DNA of 64,000 nucleotides from Isoetes taiwanensis (lineage: Eukaryota; Streptophyta; Lycopodiopsida; Isoetales; Isoetaceae). Both the position numbers and the translations under genes were made by a program. The notes below the pieces were generated by a model that saw only the letters and a list, made by a program, of their open reading frames with translations, searched no databases and was not told the DNA's origin. Location: positions 4,431,773-4,495,772 of the forward strand of contig JAJEKV010000025.1 in assembly GCA_021234155.1 (NCBI GenBank), given 5' to 3'. Below, piece after piece: positions 1 to 12,189 of the stretch. Numbering within the stretch: the stretch's first letter is position 1; the number at the start of each line of letters is the position of its first letter.

Positions 1-289
1 GGAGCGCGAACAATAAATAGAGGCTTAACCGCATAAACTATAAGCCCGTACCCGCCACGAAAACTCGGGGGTCAATGGGGCAACGGCGTAGCGAGGGTGA
101 GACGAAGAGGAGCGCCAATGACCAAGCGCGAGAAGAAATGGAACATGTAGAAGGCACCCATGAGCGATTAAGGAGAACAAGAACGTGCATAATGGCGAAG
201 CGGCAAACTGCAAAACGACAAGCACTCAAAAGGAGGTGAGCGATTAGAAATGAGAAAAAATCAACGACTCAGGAAAAAAGAGAGGACAG

Positions 290-337
290 CATCACCCAGG
301 GGGTGGAGAAAAGCATCACCCAGCGGGTGGAAGAAAA
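290..337. repeat. Two-copy 24-bp tandem repeat
   Basis: Two adjacent 24-base units begin with CATCACCCAG and differ by a couple of bases. A further partial match, CATCACCCC, lies near 411. Confidence 0.7.
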
Positions 338-420
338 AACGTGATAAACAGAAAATTGCGTGCAAATATAGCTAAATATCAAATATGATGTGCAGGGGGA
401 TGGAGAAGAACATCACCCCA

Positions 421-559
421 ATAGAAGAAAAATCATCGAACACATAAAATGCATGTATCTAAGCAAAACGGAGGAGCCATAGCCCATAAAAAATCAATAG
501 AATAAAAATCATCTAGCACATAGAAAAAATGCATGTATCTAAGCAAAATGAAGGAACCA
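421..559. repeat. Two-copy 80-bp tandem duplication
   Basis: The block at 421-479 recurs at 501-559 with small differences. Both contain ATGCATGTATCTAAGCAAAA, at a period of 80 bases. Confidence 0.7.
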
Positions 560-984
560 CCACATGATACAAAAATGTTTCCATTGATCGTATTCTAAGA
601 CAAGAAACCGTCAAAGAGTAGGTCCCATTATGTCTAGCAATGTCAAAGGCAACTCTAGATGCGAAAACAAGAAGAGAACCCGGTATAGTACTCATAAGAA
701 CCATCAAAAATCAATAATTGTAAAATAATACTACAAAGGAACTTACCATAGTAAATATGTGAACAACAAGTATCGACATGACCCTAAGTAAAAAAACCCC
801 CAACATATGGAATACTTGGAACACAAGCCATGTAGCAATATTGAAAATAACTAAGATGGCATACACAAGTCAGGTAACAATATTTTAACAACTGGCAACA
901 GACATAAAAAGACAAAGTGCAACCTGACCATGAGAATGCAGCATATAAAATAGAAAAACAACAGCACAGCCCGAGGAAACAACA

Positions 985-1560
985 CATAGGCCACAGAAAG
1001 AAACTAAAGTAAAAATGCGGGCCAGAACATAAAAAAGAAAATCAACCGGAATAACCCAGACAACTGTTGAAGAGTGCGGTGCATCAAAAAAACAAGATAA
1101 ACCACAAGTGCAAAAAATAAAACCCAACAACTATGGGAAACCTAGAATGTAGAAAATACCACCCGAATAACGTATACCACCTGAGCCAAGTGTAGTGCAT
1201 CACACATAAGATACAAACACAAGTGCAAAAGATAAAACTCAAACCACCATGGGGGAAATCTAAACACGAAAAAGAATGCCACATATAACCACATGGGAAC
1301 CACAATATATAAAAAAAAATAACATACACCAAGAGATAATAAACCAAGAGACTAGCCAAAATTATGAAAACAAGACAACATCCCAAGTAAACGACCCACA
1401 AGGCAAAAGCGAGGTAAAAAGTGAGCCGCGAACATAAACAAAGAGAAAAAAAGTGGAGGAGGCATAGACCCATTTAAATAGTATGGTGCATCGGATGCCA
1501 CGATAAAAACACAAGTGCAAAAGAAGAAAAATCCAAAACAACAATGAAAAAAGCCTCAAA
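985..1560. repeat. Diverged long tandem repeat (about 405-bp period)
   Basis: The block at 985-1145 is echoed at 1380-1555. Shared anchors are a GTGCATC word followed by ACAAGTGCAAAA and an A-rich run. A partial third copy of the anchor part lies at about 1190-1260. Divergence is high, so unit limits are approximate. Confidence 0.5.
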
Positions 1561-2658
1561 TTCAAAGGATAATGTCACATATATAAAATCTAGATGTCCA
1601 TCAACTCGGAAAAGGTAACATCTGAAAGAGACAACATGGGAGGGAAAAACCACCCCTAAAACAAAAAGCCCCTAGATGCCTCATATATTCTAATGCAATT
1701 ATGAATAAGACATAAGAAAAACATAACAATGAAAACCAGCATAGGAAAAAAGAAAAGGGACACCCAAATGATAGAAAATATAATGTAAATGTGACTCGTA
1801 ATTCCCTCAGGGAATATGTAAAGGGGGCATATGATAACCTATGTAACCATTATAAAAATCAAAGGCCATGAAAAGGCCATGATAAGTAAAATAAGGAGCA
1901 TAAGACAAATAGTAAAGATGGAGAAAATATGTTGAAAAAGAGGAACAAGCGCCGGATAAATGAGATGGTCCACCCAACTAAAAAAGCAATTAATGCAAAG
2001 AAGCTGCGTATAGAAAAACAAGGGCCTAAGAGAAAAAGCGGACCTTTCAAATCATGAAAAATAGCAAAATCGTCAAAGGTATAGGAAGGATGCATGGATC
2101 CCAAACAAATTGGTTTTAAAATCCACCAATGCACATAGAACCTGTAGATGAAAAAACACTACCAAGACTAAACACTGTTGTGCCGAACCTTAGGAAAGGA
2201 TATGGGCTTAGAAGCGGCGTGGCATGCTAGTATTGGGCCCGGCGATGAAAAATGAAAAGCGGCAATGGAAATGTAAAGGATCGTCGGATCTGAAGCCTCT
2301 GGTTTCCACCGCTAAAAACCGGATGAAGGTAGGCCGGAGTCTTGCATGCGTGCGGATGCGTGAAATGCTTCTCGGTCATGCTCCGTGCTAAGGTCGGACA
2401 AAAACACCCCAGAAAACATCATGATGTCCCGGGCAGTCGGCGTAAGTTTATGAGGTGCAAAAGCAGGCCAACATAAAAGGGGTTGAGGCCGGAATGGAAA
2501 AGCTAAGCACGCCAGTATCGTATCGATGGCGAGAGCCGATGCCCCATCCCCGACTCCTCAGGCATACCTCCATCCCTCTGTTTCCTGCGCATGCCCGGCC
2601 GGTGTGGCGAAAATAAGAATGGAAAAGAAGCTCGATCTGGATTGTGAGAAAAATCAAT

Positions 2659-2690
2659 GGCTTAGGCTTGGGCTTAGGCTTAGGCTTAGG
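2659..2690. repeat. (TTAGGC)n hexanucleotide microsatellite
   Basis: About five units of GGCTTA occur, with one TTGGGC variant. The unit matches the nematode telomere repeat, but the run is too short and too isolated to be telomeric. Confidence 0.8.
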
Positions 2691-3466
2691 TGCGATTATC
2701 GGAAGAAGAATAAGCGGTGAAAATGAACCTGTAACGTAAAAACACCTGGCATGGATCAACAATCAAATGGTCGGGGAAATGCCTTAGACCTTCTTTGGAT
2801 CGAAACAAAGAACGAGGGCGGGGATGAGGAAAAAGAAAAGAAACTAGCGAGAGAGCATTCACAAATTAATTAACATAGCGAATCCATCCTTGTATCGAAA
2901 ATCCTTGTCTTTGCAAGACCAATCATATAATCGCCAGCTTGCATGTAAACCGATTCCTGCAACAAATAACTAATGTAGAACAAAGAAAGGAAACAGCAGC
3001 ATGGCTTGTCAATTGAATCGATCACCAACCAACCAATATACCCCAATCACTATACCTCAGATGCACCAAATTTGTCTTTGCTCCATAGCCAACCGCATGT
3101 ATCAAATCAACAGGAAAACCCATACCTTCCAACATCATCGGCTGAAGTACATAGCCGATGGCCTCTAGCACCACGTTCTTTTGAGCATATAAGAACACCG
3201 CCATGACGGATGCACGTTAAAAGTTCTCGGCTTTTGCTCCAATGCGCCCACTAACAACCAAGAATGTACTATTATGGTGAGAATCCAGAATAAAATCGTG
3301 TAAAGAAGTGGAAGAATGAGAAGAAAAACTAAAGGGAAGCAACGAGAATAGAAGAAGAGCTGCTATGAGAAGACGCCGATAACCGGTCCGAAAGAGGAAA
3401 TAGCCAGCTCGTCCTTCCCCAGAATGGCGATCCGATGGCTCGGATCGATGCTATAGTCAGGACTTA

Positions 3467-3537
3467 ATTCTCAAGATATCTACATTATTAAAAAGGAAAC
3501 AAATTCTCAGATATATACATTATTAAAAAGGAAACAA
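3467..3537. repeat. Two-copy 35/36-bp tandem duplication
   Basis: Two adjacent units start ATTCTCA and end AAAAAGGAAACAA. They differ by one indel and one substitution. Confidence 0.85.
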
Positions 3538-3554
3538 AAAAGAAGACAGACAGT

Positions 3555-5338
3555 GAAAGAGTACCATGAGTGTATATGGGGAGTCTTGCTGCAGCATGCT
3601 GTTACAAATTTGAAGGTCCATGTAAATAACATACAAACTCCTTGAAGAATGAAATCGGGAACACATACATGTATCAACTTCATCCCCACCAAGATGCATA
3701 AGCTTGAAAGGAAACACAATGGGGAAGTCTGCAACGAGACACATAAGGGCAATGAATAAAATCTTTTCTTCATTTCTGTAAAAAGAATTGCCAAATTTTA
3801 CCCAGAGATGATTCCTTCAATTAGGTCGAAAGTAAGTTCATTGCTAACATCTAGAGGCTGTGTGCAGTTTGTAGACGGTGTAAATACGAATAACCTAGAC
3901 CCTTTTAATGAAACTGACTGAGAGTTAATAGGAATGTCAAATTTCTTGAGCATCATAACAGCAACATATCATGAAGCAGCATGGCCAGGAACATCGAGCT
4001 CTGCCATAATATTTATGCCTCTAAGTCGTGCATATCTGCACATTGTATGATTTTCCCTCTTAAATCTTCCAACATTTTGCAAAAGGGTCATTGAGAGAAC
4101 AGAAAAAAACCAATGACGATGAATATGCAACAGTGCTTACTCAACAATGGCCCTTGCATCATCCATAGTATAATGCTCCCTATAGGTATAAGACCCATCC
4201 CAGAGCTTGAAGAACGAAGGTATTTCTATGGGAAAAGGACTCACGTATCTGATATGCCAATGCAAAACATTCGCAAATCATTTCAAGTAAGGGGCTAGAT
4301 AGCTTTTCGTAGTGCTCCTGCTATTATGTTTACACCATAAGAAGGCTCACCAATTTTGCATGACATAGAATCTATGACAGTCTTTATCACCTCCAAAGGC
4401 TGATAGTGGCGCGAAGTATCTAGAGAAGCAAACTCGTGAGAGATAATAGCTTACATATATAGAACAAACAACAACATAACATACCAACTAGGAGTCCCCT
4501 ATAAGTGAACCTGGTGAATCCACAATACTCCAGGGAGTATTAGGCACTTCAATCAACTTGCTAAGAAAGTTGAAAATGCACATCTGACTAAATGTGTGCG
4601 AGATCATTTTTGTTTGAAACGACTTATTTCTGGCATTGTTTGTATAATCATCTCCTTGTTCCTTCGTGAGTAACCTCCTAATTATCTGTTTTCCTTCGGC
4701 TACACAATCAGAGAGATTTAGGGAAGAGACTCCAGATAGTCATACACGTAGTCCATGCAAAGCGCCATAAACATTTGTTGCCCGAATATACATCAATTTC
4801 GATTATCCATGTAACAAAAATAAGGAGATTAGTTGTAAACTTTATTCTTACTTTGAGCAATCTTTGTTGTAGAGTTATCGAGGAGAAGGCACACGAAGCT
4901 AATATGATTCATCAATTCCCGGTTGTAATCGGCCATGCAAGTCGGTTTATGAAAAATCGGGATGCACATAAGATATGTAAATCTGGAGAAAAAGAGCAAT
5001 ATATCTGAGTTTCATCCAGAGGAAAGAAGCTCGCTCTCAACTTCTCAACACGAACATCGATGATGCAAGTATAACAGCAGAATGCTGGCCAAATATGAGA
5101 TTGTAGAACCTGTCTAGACCTTCGAACAAGGTCTCACATGACTGGTACTACTCATCTATGACGAACTGGAAGCTTTGGGAAAGAAAAGTGCGTCAGATCC
5201 GTGGGCCACATTTGCGGGCATGGGCCAGAGGAACACATCCTGCTGGTGTCGGCCATATATATTCCCTGAAAATAGGCTAAAAGCTCTTGGAGCCACCGTT
5301 AGAAGAATGCATATAACTAACAGAGCTGCTTTCTCCAT
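3555..5338 (-). pseudogene. GH20 beta-N-acetylhexosaminidase (plant HEXO-type), unprocessed pseudogene
   Basis: GH20 enzymes remove terminal GlcNAc/GalNAc from glycans in vacuole or apoplast. Reading leftwards from ATG 5338, exon 1 gives a signal peptide (start MEKAALLVICILL) and the N-terminal block LWPMPANVAHG. Further blocks follow in family order: LQPGIDESY (about 4,930-4,895), VYGALHGL (about 4,770), FSQMCIFNF and TPWSIVDSP (about 4,590-4,520), RGLL then DTSRHYQPLEVIKTVIDSM (about 4,427-4,355), VLHWHI and PIEIPSFFKLWDGSY (about 4,270-4,180), RGINIMAELDVPGHAAS (about 4,020-3,970), QPLDVSNELTF (about 3,850), HLGGDEVDT with the catalytic Asp-Glu pair (about 3,690), then TPHIHSW (about 3,570). 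Introns with GT...AG ends separate several blocks, so this is not a retrocopy. Lesions include TGA at 3,971-3,969 where Trp is expected, stops around GIDESY and a one-base loss before RGLL. C-terminal exons were not found. A weak candidate exon (AQK...GY) lies near 3,120-3,200. Confidence 0.85.
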
Positions 5339-5478
5339 GGCTCGAGCCCAACAAAGCAATGCAGGACCTAAAATTGGATTTGCATGTTGAAATTTAAAAA
5401 AGAAGGAATTCATGCACCCCAAAGCATGTGCAAGAAGACGACAACTGTGTTCTAGACACACAAAGTGATTATTCTGAA

Positions 5479-5483
5479 CTTAT
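5479..5483. repeat. Target-site duplication CTTAT (left)
   Basis: CTTAT here matches CTTAT at 10392-10396 exactly, as expected for a 5-bp integrase-made duplication. Confidence 0.95.
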
Positions 5484-5841
5484 TGTTGGAATAGATAGAA
5501 TAGTAGAAGATAAAACAGTTTGATATTATAATGAATTGAAGTACAGCAGGCTGGCTTAGAACAAGCCAGATAATATCAAACAATGTAAAGAAAAGAACTA
5601 ACCCAAGAAAACAAAGCGGGTAAACAAGTAGGAGCAGAACTGAAGGCGCCACAGATGAACTCGAACTAGATGGATCAGCGTATCTCTGGTCTTGGTTTTT
5701 AATGGTGCTTGCTCCAAAACGGTCACTTCTATTTGTGGCATGCAGGTAGGCTATATTAAGTTCTAAAGGAATATCTTTAACAACTTTCTGAAGCACGAAT
5801 CTTCTAACGGTTGCATGCTGATCTGGCTTTGAATCCCAACA
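5484..5841 (-). repeat. Ty1/copia 3' LTR
   Basis: This 358-base repeat begins TGTTGG and ends CCCAACA on the plus strand. It is nearly identical to 10036-10391; differences cluster around 5595-5625. Confidence 0.95.
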
Positions 5842-5851
5842 CCCCCACTCA
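5842..5851 (-). other. Copia polypurine tract
   Basis: On the minus strand TGAGTGGGGG directly abuts the TGTTGG start of the 3' LTR. This is the expected position of the plus-strand primer. Confidence 0.8.
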
Positions 5852-5959
5852 AAGCATAGATCAGCTTGCCTCAGAATCAAGAGATTAGCCCCACTTTCGA
5901 GACAAGCTGCTTGAGACAAGGCCAAGGAGGTGAGACATCGTGGAGTAATTTAGGGGAGG

Positions 5960-8900
5960 CCAAGGCTTTAGTAAGCATATCAGCCAGCATGGAATCGAGG
6001 GGCATGAGTGAAGAGTGATGGTAGAGTTGGCGACATGGTCACGAAGAAAATGAAAGCGCAGGTCAATGTGTTTGAGACGTCGATGGTTAACCGGGTTATG
6101 AGCGACTGCAATAGCTCCCTGATTATCATTATGGAGGGGAATTTGGAGGTGCAAGGTTTCAGAGAGAGTGCATAACCAAAGAGCTTCGCAGGTAGCATGA
6201 GAGAGACTGATATACTCTGCTTCTGTGGTGGAGAGAGCGGTGCATTGTTGTTTGGAACTGGCCCAGCTGATGGCAGACCCTGCAAGACAAAATGCATAAC
6301 CAGAGATAGACTTACGGTCTTGAGAATCGCCTGCCCAATCAGCATCGCAGAATCCTTGAATCGAACTGCCCCCACTGGCTCGATACATCAGTCCATGGGT
6401 TAGTGTGCCAGCAAGATATCGCAGAGTTCGTTTGAGTGCAATGTAGTGAGTATGCTTAGGATCATTAAGGAATTGGCTGAGCTTGCAAACAGGGAATGTG
6501 AGGTCAGGGCGGGTAGCTTGAGAGGCAAAATTGATGGAGCCAACAATGGATCTGTAGTGTTCAGCAAAGTAAAGATAGTCTTTGGAGCATGGAGGATCAG
6601 AGGATAAGAGTTGGCAGTGAGGATCAAGGGGAGTAGTGCTGGGATTGCATTGCAGGAGATGGTGGCGAGCAAGGATGCTTTGCAAGTATTTGTGCTGGCT
6701 GAGAAACAGTGTGCCTTGAGCAGGGTCATAGTTGATTTGAATGCCAAGAAAATAATGGGCAGGGCCGAGGTCTTTCATGGAAAAATGCATGGAGAGTTGC
6801 TGTTTCAGACCAGCAAGATCAGAGGATGGGTGTGCAAGGAGGAGAAGGTCATCGACATAAACAGCAAGGATAATTGGAAAGGGATCAGTCTGAAAGTAGA
6901 TGCTTGTGTCAGCAGGGCAAACATGGAAGCCAAGAGAAGAGATGACAGTGCGAAAGGTGTGATACCATGCGCGAGATGCCTGACGGAGCCCATATAATGC
7001 CTTATGTAATCTGCATGGTGAATTTAGAGGGAACTGGAAGCCTTCTGGAGGTTCAATGTAGACTTCCTGGAGATTCCCGTGAAGAAATGCGTTGTGAACA
7101 TCCATCTGATGGATGAGAAAACCATGAAGAGAGGCGTATGCAAGGTGCGAATGGAGGAGAGACGTGCAACTGGTGCATATGTCTCATCAAAATCAATGCC
7201 TTCAATTTGACTGAAACCCTTGGCAACGAATCTAGCTTTGAATCTGTCCACATTGCCATCACCGGTGTATTTAACCTTGAATACCCAACGGCTGCCAACA
7301 ATGGTATGATCTGAAGGGCGAGGAACAATGCTCCATGTGCCGTGTTGTTGAATGGATTCCAATTCATCCTGCATAGCTCTCTGCCATGCAGCTTGATGGG
7401 GGCTGCACATAGCATCTTGGGAGGATTTGGGTTCATGAATTAGATCATCTGCAAGCATAACATAATCTGAGGTCCACCGAGGAGCTTGATGTTGGTGAGT
7501 TGGTCTTCCTGTAGGGGGAGCAGAAACAGGTTCAGAGCGAGCAGGGAGCTCATCAGGAGGTTGTGTAGGCAGATTGGGAATTGGAGAAGGAGCAAGGAGC
7601 TCATGAGATGTAGGCAGAGTGGGAAGCAAAGATGGCTGCTGGGGAAGATCAGACAGGTCAAGGTGATCAAAACTATCAGGCAGGATTTCAATGGGATGTG
7701 AAATGGGAATGGGATCATGAAGAGAGCAAGATTCTGTCTCATTAAAGGCAGCACTAGGGCTGATAATCAGTTTATGATTATGCAGATCAAAGAATCGATA
7801 GGCTTTATGCTTGGAGCTATAACCAATAAACATGCAGGGCATAGGATCCATTTTATGGGGTGGATGGTGATGAACAAAGGCCTTGCATCCAAATACACGG
7901 AGATGTATGTGTGAAACTGGCTGGGTAGTCCAAAGCTCTTCAGGGATGGCATGATCAAGGGCACGATGGGGAGCCAAGTTGATAAGGTAAGTGGCAGTGG
8001 CAATGGCCTCACCCCAGAATTGATGGGGAACATGCATGGAGGATAGAAGTGTACGGGACATTTCTAATAATGTGCGGTTGGCTCTTTCTATGCGCCCATT
8101 TTGTTCAGGGTAGTAGGGGGCAGAGAATTCATGATGGATGCCAAATTGAGAACAGAGTTGATGGAATAGATGCGGAGGTAAATTCACCTCCACCATCCCG
8201 ATTGAAGAGTGTGAATAGGAGCAGCAATAAGGGTTTCAAATTGGATCTTGAAGGAACAGAAGAATTCATAAGTGTCTCTTTTGGTGCGCATAAGATATAT
8301 AAAAAGTTTACGGGAGTAATCATCTAGAAGTACAAGAATGTACTTGGCACCATTCAGGATGGGATAACGGACTGGTCCAACAAGATCAGCATGCACAAGT
8401 TCAAGGTGGGAAGAAGCGTGAGAGGATGACAACGGAAATATGGCACGGGTGACTTTGCATTGAAGACAAGCATTACAAATGCGATTAGATTTGGGAAGAT
8501 AAGTAAGATGGCCAGGTTTTTGAAGTTGTTGAATGCGGTTGGCACTTAGGTGGCCGAGGCGGTGATGCCAAAGGTCATAGGAATCGTGATCCGAGCCAAT
8601 GTTGGCATGTTCCTCCATCTGCAACAAATAAAGATTTCCAATACGTGTGCCAAGGAGGACTTTACGTGTCGCTTGTTGAAAGATGGAAGCGATGGCGTTG
8701 AAGAAATTCAACCTTGAGTCCTGATCCAGATTTGACTAATAGGCAATGATTCTTAGTCGGGTCTAGGAACATGGAGCACATTAGAAATATATTTCTTTGA
8801 GCCATCGGGAAGAGGAAAGGAAATGGTACCAACAAATTCACGTTGTTGAGAATCATCTCCCGGACATCACGATTCTTGGTATGGGTAGCAGCTCATAAGT

Positions 8901-8990
8901 GACAAAGAAATGCTCATGTGGAGTCATATGGGATGTGGCTCGAGTCAAGATACCGAGGTGTCGGTCGACAAATTTCATTGAATCCATCAT
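5960..8990 (-). pseudogene. Copia Pol: protease, integrase, RT, RNase H, frameshifted
   Basis: A protease trace (ATSHMTPHEHFF, about 8,945) has lost bases in the DSG active-site codons. GAG-pre-integrase (HHRLGHLS...CNACLQCK) and the integrase core occupy about 8,580-7,900. Key pieces are HADLVGPV, the DGGGEF motif split by a frameshift near 8,190, and PYYPEQNGRIERANRTL. A linker leads to RT with WVFKVKYTGDG and ARFVAKGF near 7,290-7,210, a frameshift near 7,100, then AFLHGNL, YGLRQASRAWY and the catalytic YVDDL (about 6,860). RNase H follows with CDADWAGD and STTEAEY (about 6,330-6,220). A further frameshift removes the last residues. At least three frameshifts mean the polyprotein is dead, although long segments stay open. 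Confidence 0.9.
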
Positions 8991-9029
8991 TTGAAAACAG
9001 GAACTCGGTCTGCAATGGTGAGGTTCTTC

Positions 9030-9930
9030 GCGTTCTTACGGGGAGGGGACTTTGGAGTAGGCAATGGAGTGGTGGGATTTTGTGGGCCAGGAGTGGGTAG
9101 CAGAGGGGTTGTGATGACGAGTGGTGCGGTCACTTGCATAATAGCCAAGCGGTTGGCATCGAAAAACATGAATCTTGGATCCATACGTCCTTGGACGACG
9201 AGAATTTGAACGAGAATTGGAATCTTTGGGAACGTGAGGATTGGGAGGTATTGGAGGTCTTTTTATCATTTGCATACTTGCATGCAGAGAGTCTTGAGGG
9301 CTTGGCTTTTGCATGGCCTCCAATCGAACACGATCTATGGTAGCTTCAAAATCAAATTCCTCGACCTTGCCTTCAAGAAAGATAACCCAGTTAACTTTGT
9401 AAGTATGAGGCGACTATTCAACAAGACCACGCACCTTTTAGGTCTTGAGAGATTGATGCACCGGTGGCTGTCAAATCATCAAGAATATCCTTCATATTCT
9501 TGATATGGGCGTCTACATCATCCCCACCATGCATTTCTAGATCATGCAACTTCTTGCGAAGAAGAACACGATTAAGCTGTCTTTGGAGGCATAACGTTTG
9601 CTCGGGATGGCCCAAGCCTCTCTTGCGATGGCGAATCATTGACTAAGCTTGGCTGCGGTGTCCCCAGACTCCCATGCAGATCGGTATTCTTGCTTTAAGA
9701 TCTCGTCCCTCATCATGGACTGGATCAATATCTTCACCTGCTTCACTTTGATCACCATCACCGTCACTAGCATGCTCTGCCCGAGCTCTGGGATCTACTA
9801 GGTGCCAAAGATCTTTGTCTTACAGAATCATCTGCATCCTCCATTTCCAGAGATGGAAGTTCTTTCCGTCGAACCGTTCCATCATCCTCCATTCGGTTTG
9901 ACCACCTTGGGCGCCAGTTACAGTGTACAT
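9030..9930 (-). pseudogene. Copia Gag (UBN2/DUF4219-like), broken
   Basis: Gag forms the retrotransposon particle. A start at ATG 9930 leads into FDGKNFHLWKWRMQM, the typical N-terminus of plant copia Gag, and is followed within ten codons by a TAA stop (about 9,819). Downstream LLRKKLHDLEMHGGDDV and HIKNMKDILDDL (about 9,560-9,480) match the central Gag helix region. A stop or frameshift separates the later Arg/Ser/Pro-rich part (about 9,320-9,040). I could not place an intact zinc knuckle. Lesions are scattered, so no functional Gag is made. Confidence 0.8.
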
Positions 9931-10035
9931 CTTGTGAGGGAGAAAATAGAAAAGAAATGAAAGGACGAAATAGAGAAGGAGAACTTAGGGTGCGGCTTAG
10001 GCGGATTTGTTTAGCCAAAGCGTGGGCCCATAGCC

Positions 10036-10391
10036 TGTTGGAATAGATAGAATAGTAGAAGATAAAACAGTTTGATATTATAATGAATTGAAGTATAGCA
10101 GGCTGGCTTAGAACAAGCCAAATAATATCAAACAATGTAAAGAAAGAACGGAACTGAAGAAAACAGCAGGTAAACAAGTAGGAGCAGAACTGAAGGCGCC
10201 ACAGATGAACTCGAACTAGATGGATCAGCGTATCTCTGGTCTTGGTTTTTAATGGTGCTTGCTCCAAAACGGTCACTTCTATTTGTGGCATGCAGGTAGG
10301 CTATATTAAGATCTAAAGGAATATCTTTAACAACTTTCTGAAGCACGAATCTTCTAACGGTTGCATGCTGATCTGGCTTTGAATCCCAACA
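10036..10391 (-). repeat. Ty1/copia 5' LTR
   Basis: This 356-base partner of 5484-5841 has the same TGTTGG...CCCAACA ends and lies upstream of gag on the minus strand. Confidence 0.95.
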
Positions 10392-10396
10392 CTTAT
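10392..10396. repeat. Target-site duplication CTTAT (right)
   Basis: Exact match to 5479-5483, immediately outside the 5' LTR. Confidence 0.95.
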
Positions 10397-12189
10397 GTGT
10401 CATATGTGGACAAATGGTTCATTTTGCATGCACTAACCTAGACTTCGGACATATTAATGAAGAATGAGGAAAACACGAATTAGCAGGAAACCAATTCAGA
10501 TTATGAGACAGAACCCATAAAACTCGGAAGATTCGGCAACAACATCCTAAAACATTCAAAATCGGAATAGGGAATGGGTTTTTTTGGGAAATTGGGAATG
10601 GGTTTTTGCAGCAGACAGCAATCGAAAGAGATCCGGTCAAACCAAAGAAAAGAATTGCTCAAAGGCATGTGACACAGATGAGGAATCTAATTTTGTTCCT
10701 TTCTGATCACCTAAAATCAGACAAATAAAGATCGTGTCAAGTGTAGTTAGATCAGCAAGTTCGTCCTATTGTGACATGAACTCGTTATCAGCCATAGATT
10801 TGAATTCCTCCTAGCTACTAGCCAAGGGAAAATACGATGGAAATCCATCATCGGCAAGAATAGGCAATTTGTTGCGGCAAAGAAAGCGGCATACAAGATT
10901 AAAGAAGCGCCAGAAAAATGGTTTTTACAACATACATTTAGTCCACAGCACATATTGTTTATTGTTTGCCTGCACTTGCATCAGATTGAAGCGAGTTGCA
11001 TCAGATCGGAGCTTCGCTCTGCTTTGCCTGTTACCCGGTTGAAACATCCCCGGTCCAGAACCCAGGTGACCGACAATTTACAATAAACAATAAGGAAACA
11101 ATAAGTTTAGAGCAGTTACCAGCATATCCTTAGGTATATTCTAGCATATACTTAGGATATTCCAAAAACCCACATAAACAAGGGTTTGCCCCCTAGGGAC
11201 AACCCAAAAATGAAAAGAAAAGAAATCGGAAAAACAAAAGCAACGTTCATTTTTGGCGGCGGGCGGGCATGAACTTTTTTCTACATGCTGCTTTCTTCAA
11301 CAGCGGCATGCATGATGCATCACTCTCAGTGATCGGAAGCACTAGAATCAGACTCATCGGCATTCATTCTCCAATCAAATTTTATTGCTCCAGTGCATCG
11401 TGCATGGCATTTGATTCACATGAAAAACCTTGAAGGTTAGTGCTTGCATTCAATATCTTGCATTCCGTTGTATTTTATTTGCTGCCAATTCTTTGCTGCA
11501 TTCTTCCATTCTTTCTTTCATTCTAGACATGATCAACAAATTCTATAGCTTGAAATTACATTCTGGCAGTTTACATTGTACCATGAAATAAAAAGGGCTG
11601 ATAAGATTTAATCATTCCAAAAAAGGGCAACTCAAAATATGGCTTTAGAAAAAAAAAGTAGTGTTTGCCCTTATAAGTTGATCCCTTGACACTATCAATA
11701 TCATCCCTATAAAATGCATAGCAAAATATGTGCCCAAAGCATGGGCATATGTAAAGGGTGGGCTTATGATGTAAGACTGTTATTTATCTTTTTGAATTGT
11801 CGTTTTTATCACTCATATATAATGCAGTCTCCTTTTCTGTTCGGCACGCTATTTGTTTCAAATAATTTGTTTGAGCAGCCCGCCAATCGACAGTGGTCTA
11901 CATCCACTTCCTGCTTGCATGTAGAGCAATGATTTAGGAATCCAAACCAACGATATCGTTGATGACGTCACATGGGATATCATGCTGGAGAGGTATAACT
12001 GACCCTATGGTCTGCAATGGATGGAATAAAAACCGTCACATCTATACAAATCCAAGATTCCACTGATCGGGCTATTGGTAATTGGCCCAATCTTCTTTGG
12101 ATTGGATCATCTCGAGGTTTAATTCCTCTCTTAAATAGTCGTACTTAAAATTATGGCAAGGCGTATTTGAAAAAGTGGATTATAGAGGA
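10397..12189. other. No gene seen
   Basis: Open frames are short and domain-free. An imperfect inverted repeat (ATATCCTTAGGTATA / TATACTTAGGATAT) lies near 11,126-11,162. Sequence is AT-rich and otherwise unremarkable. Confidence 0.6.

Larger units (their letters stand above)
1..3466. other. Gene-free A-rich stretch with decayed repeats
   Basis: No coding region is supported here on either strand. The plus strand is strongly A-rich, so the minus-strand open frames are Phe/Leu/Cys-rich low-complexity translations with no domain. Several short tandem duplications (listed separately) and a weak possible GH20 exon near 3,120-3,200 are all I can see. Confidence 0.6.
5484..10391 (-). mobile_element. 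Complete-length Ty1/copia LTR retrotransposon
   Basis: The element is about 4.9 kb, flanked by CTTAT (5479-5483 and 10392-10396). It has LTRs of 358 and 356 bases that begin TG and end CA, with a purine tract beside the 3' LTR. Gag, protease, integrase, RT and RNase H homology run in the copia order on the minus strand. No convincing primer-binding site is visible inside the 5' LTR (10035 downwards). Several frameshifts and stops make it non-autonomous. The LTRs look about 97% identical by eye, so insertion is fairly recent. Confidence 0.95.

Noticed and set aside
1084-1473. 129-codon minus-strand membrane-like ORF
   Set aside because: Phe/Leu/Cys/Tyr-rich translation of an A-rich strand containing diverged repeats; no start context or domain.
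2659-2690. Telomere-like TTAGGC array
   Set aside because: Only about five units, interrupted, inside a gene-poor region. Plant telomeres use TTTAGGG. A simple microsatellite explains it.
5452-5925. 157-codon minus-strand ORF at the copia 3' end
   Set aside because: It is a read-through of the 3' LTR and purine tract. The equivalent frame recurs in the 5' LTR.
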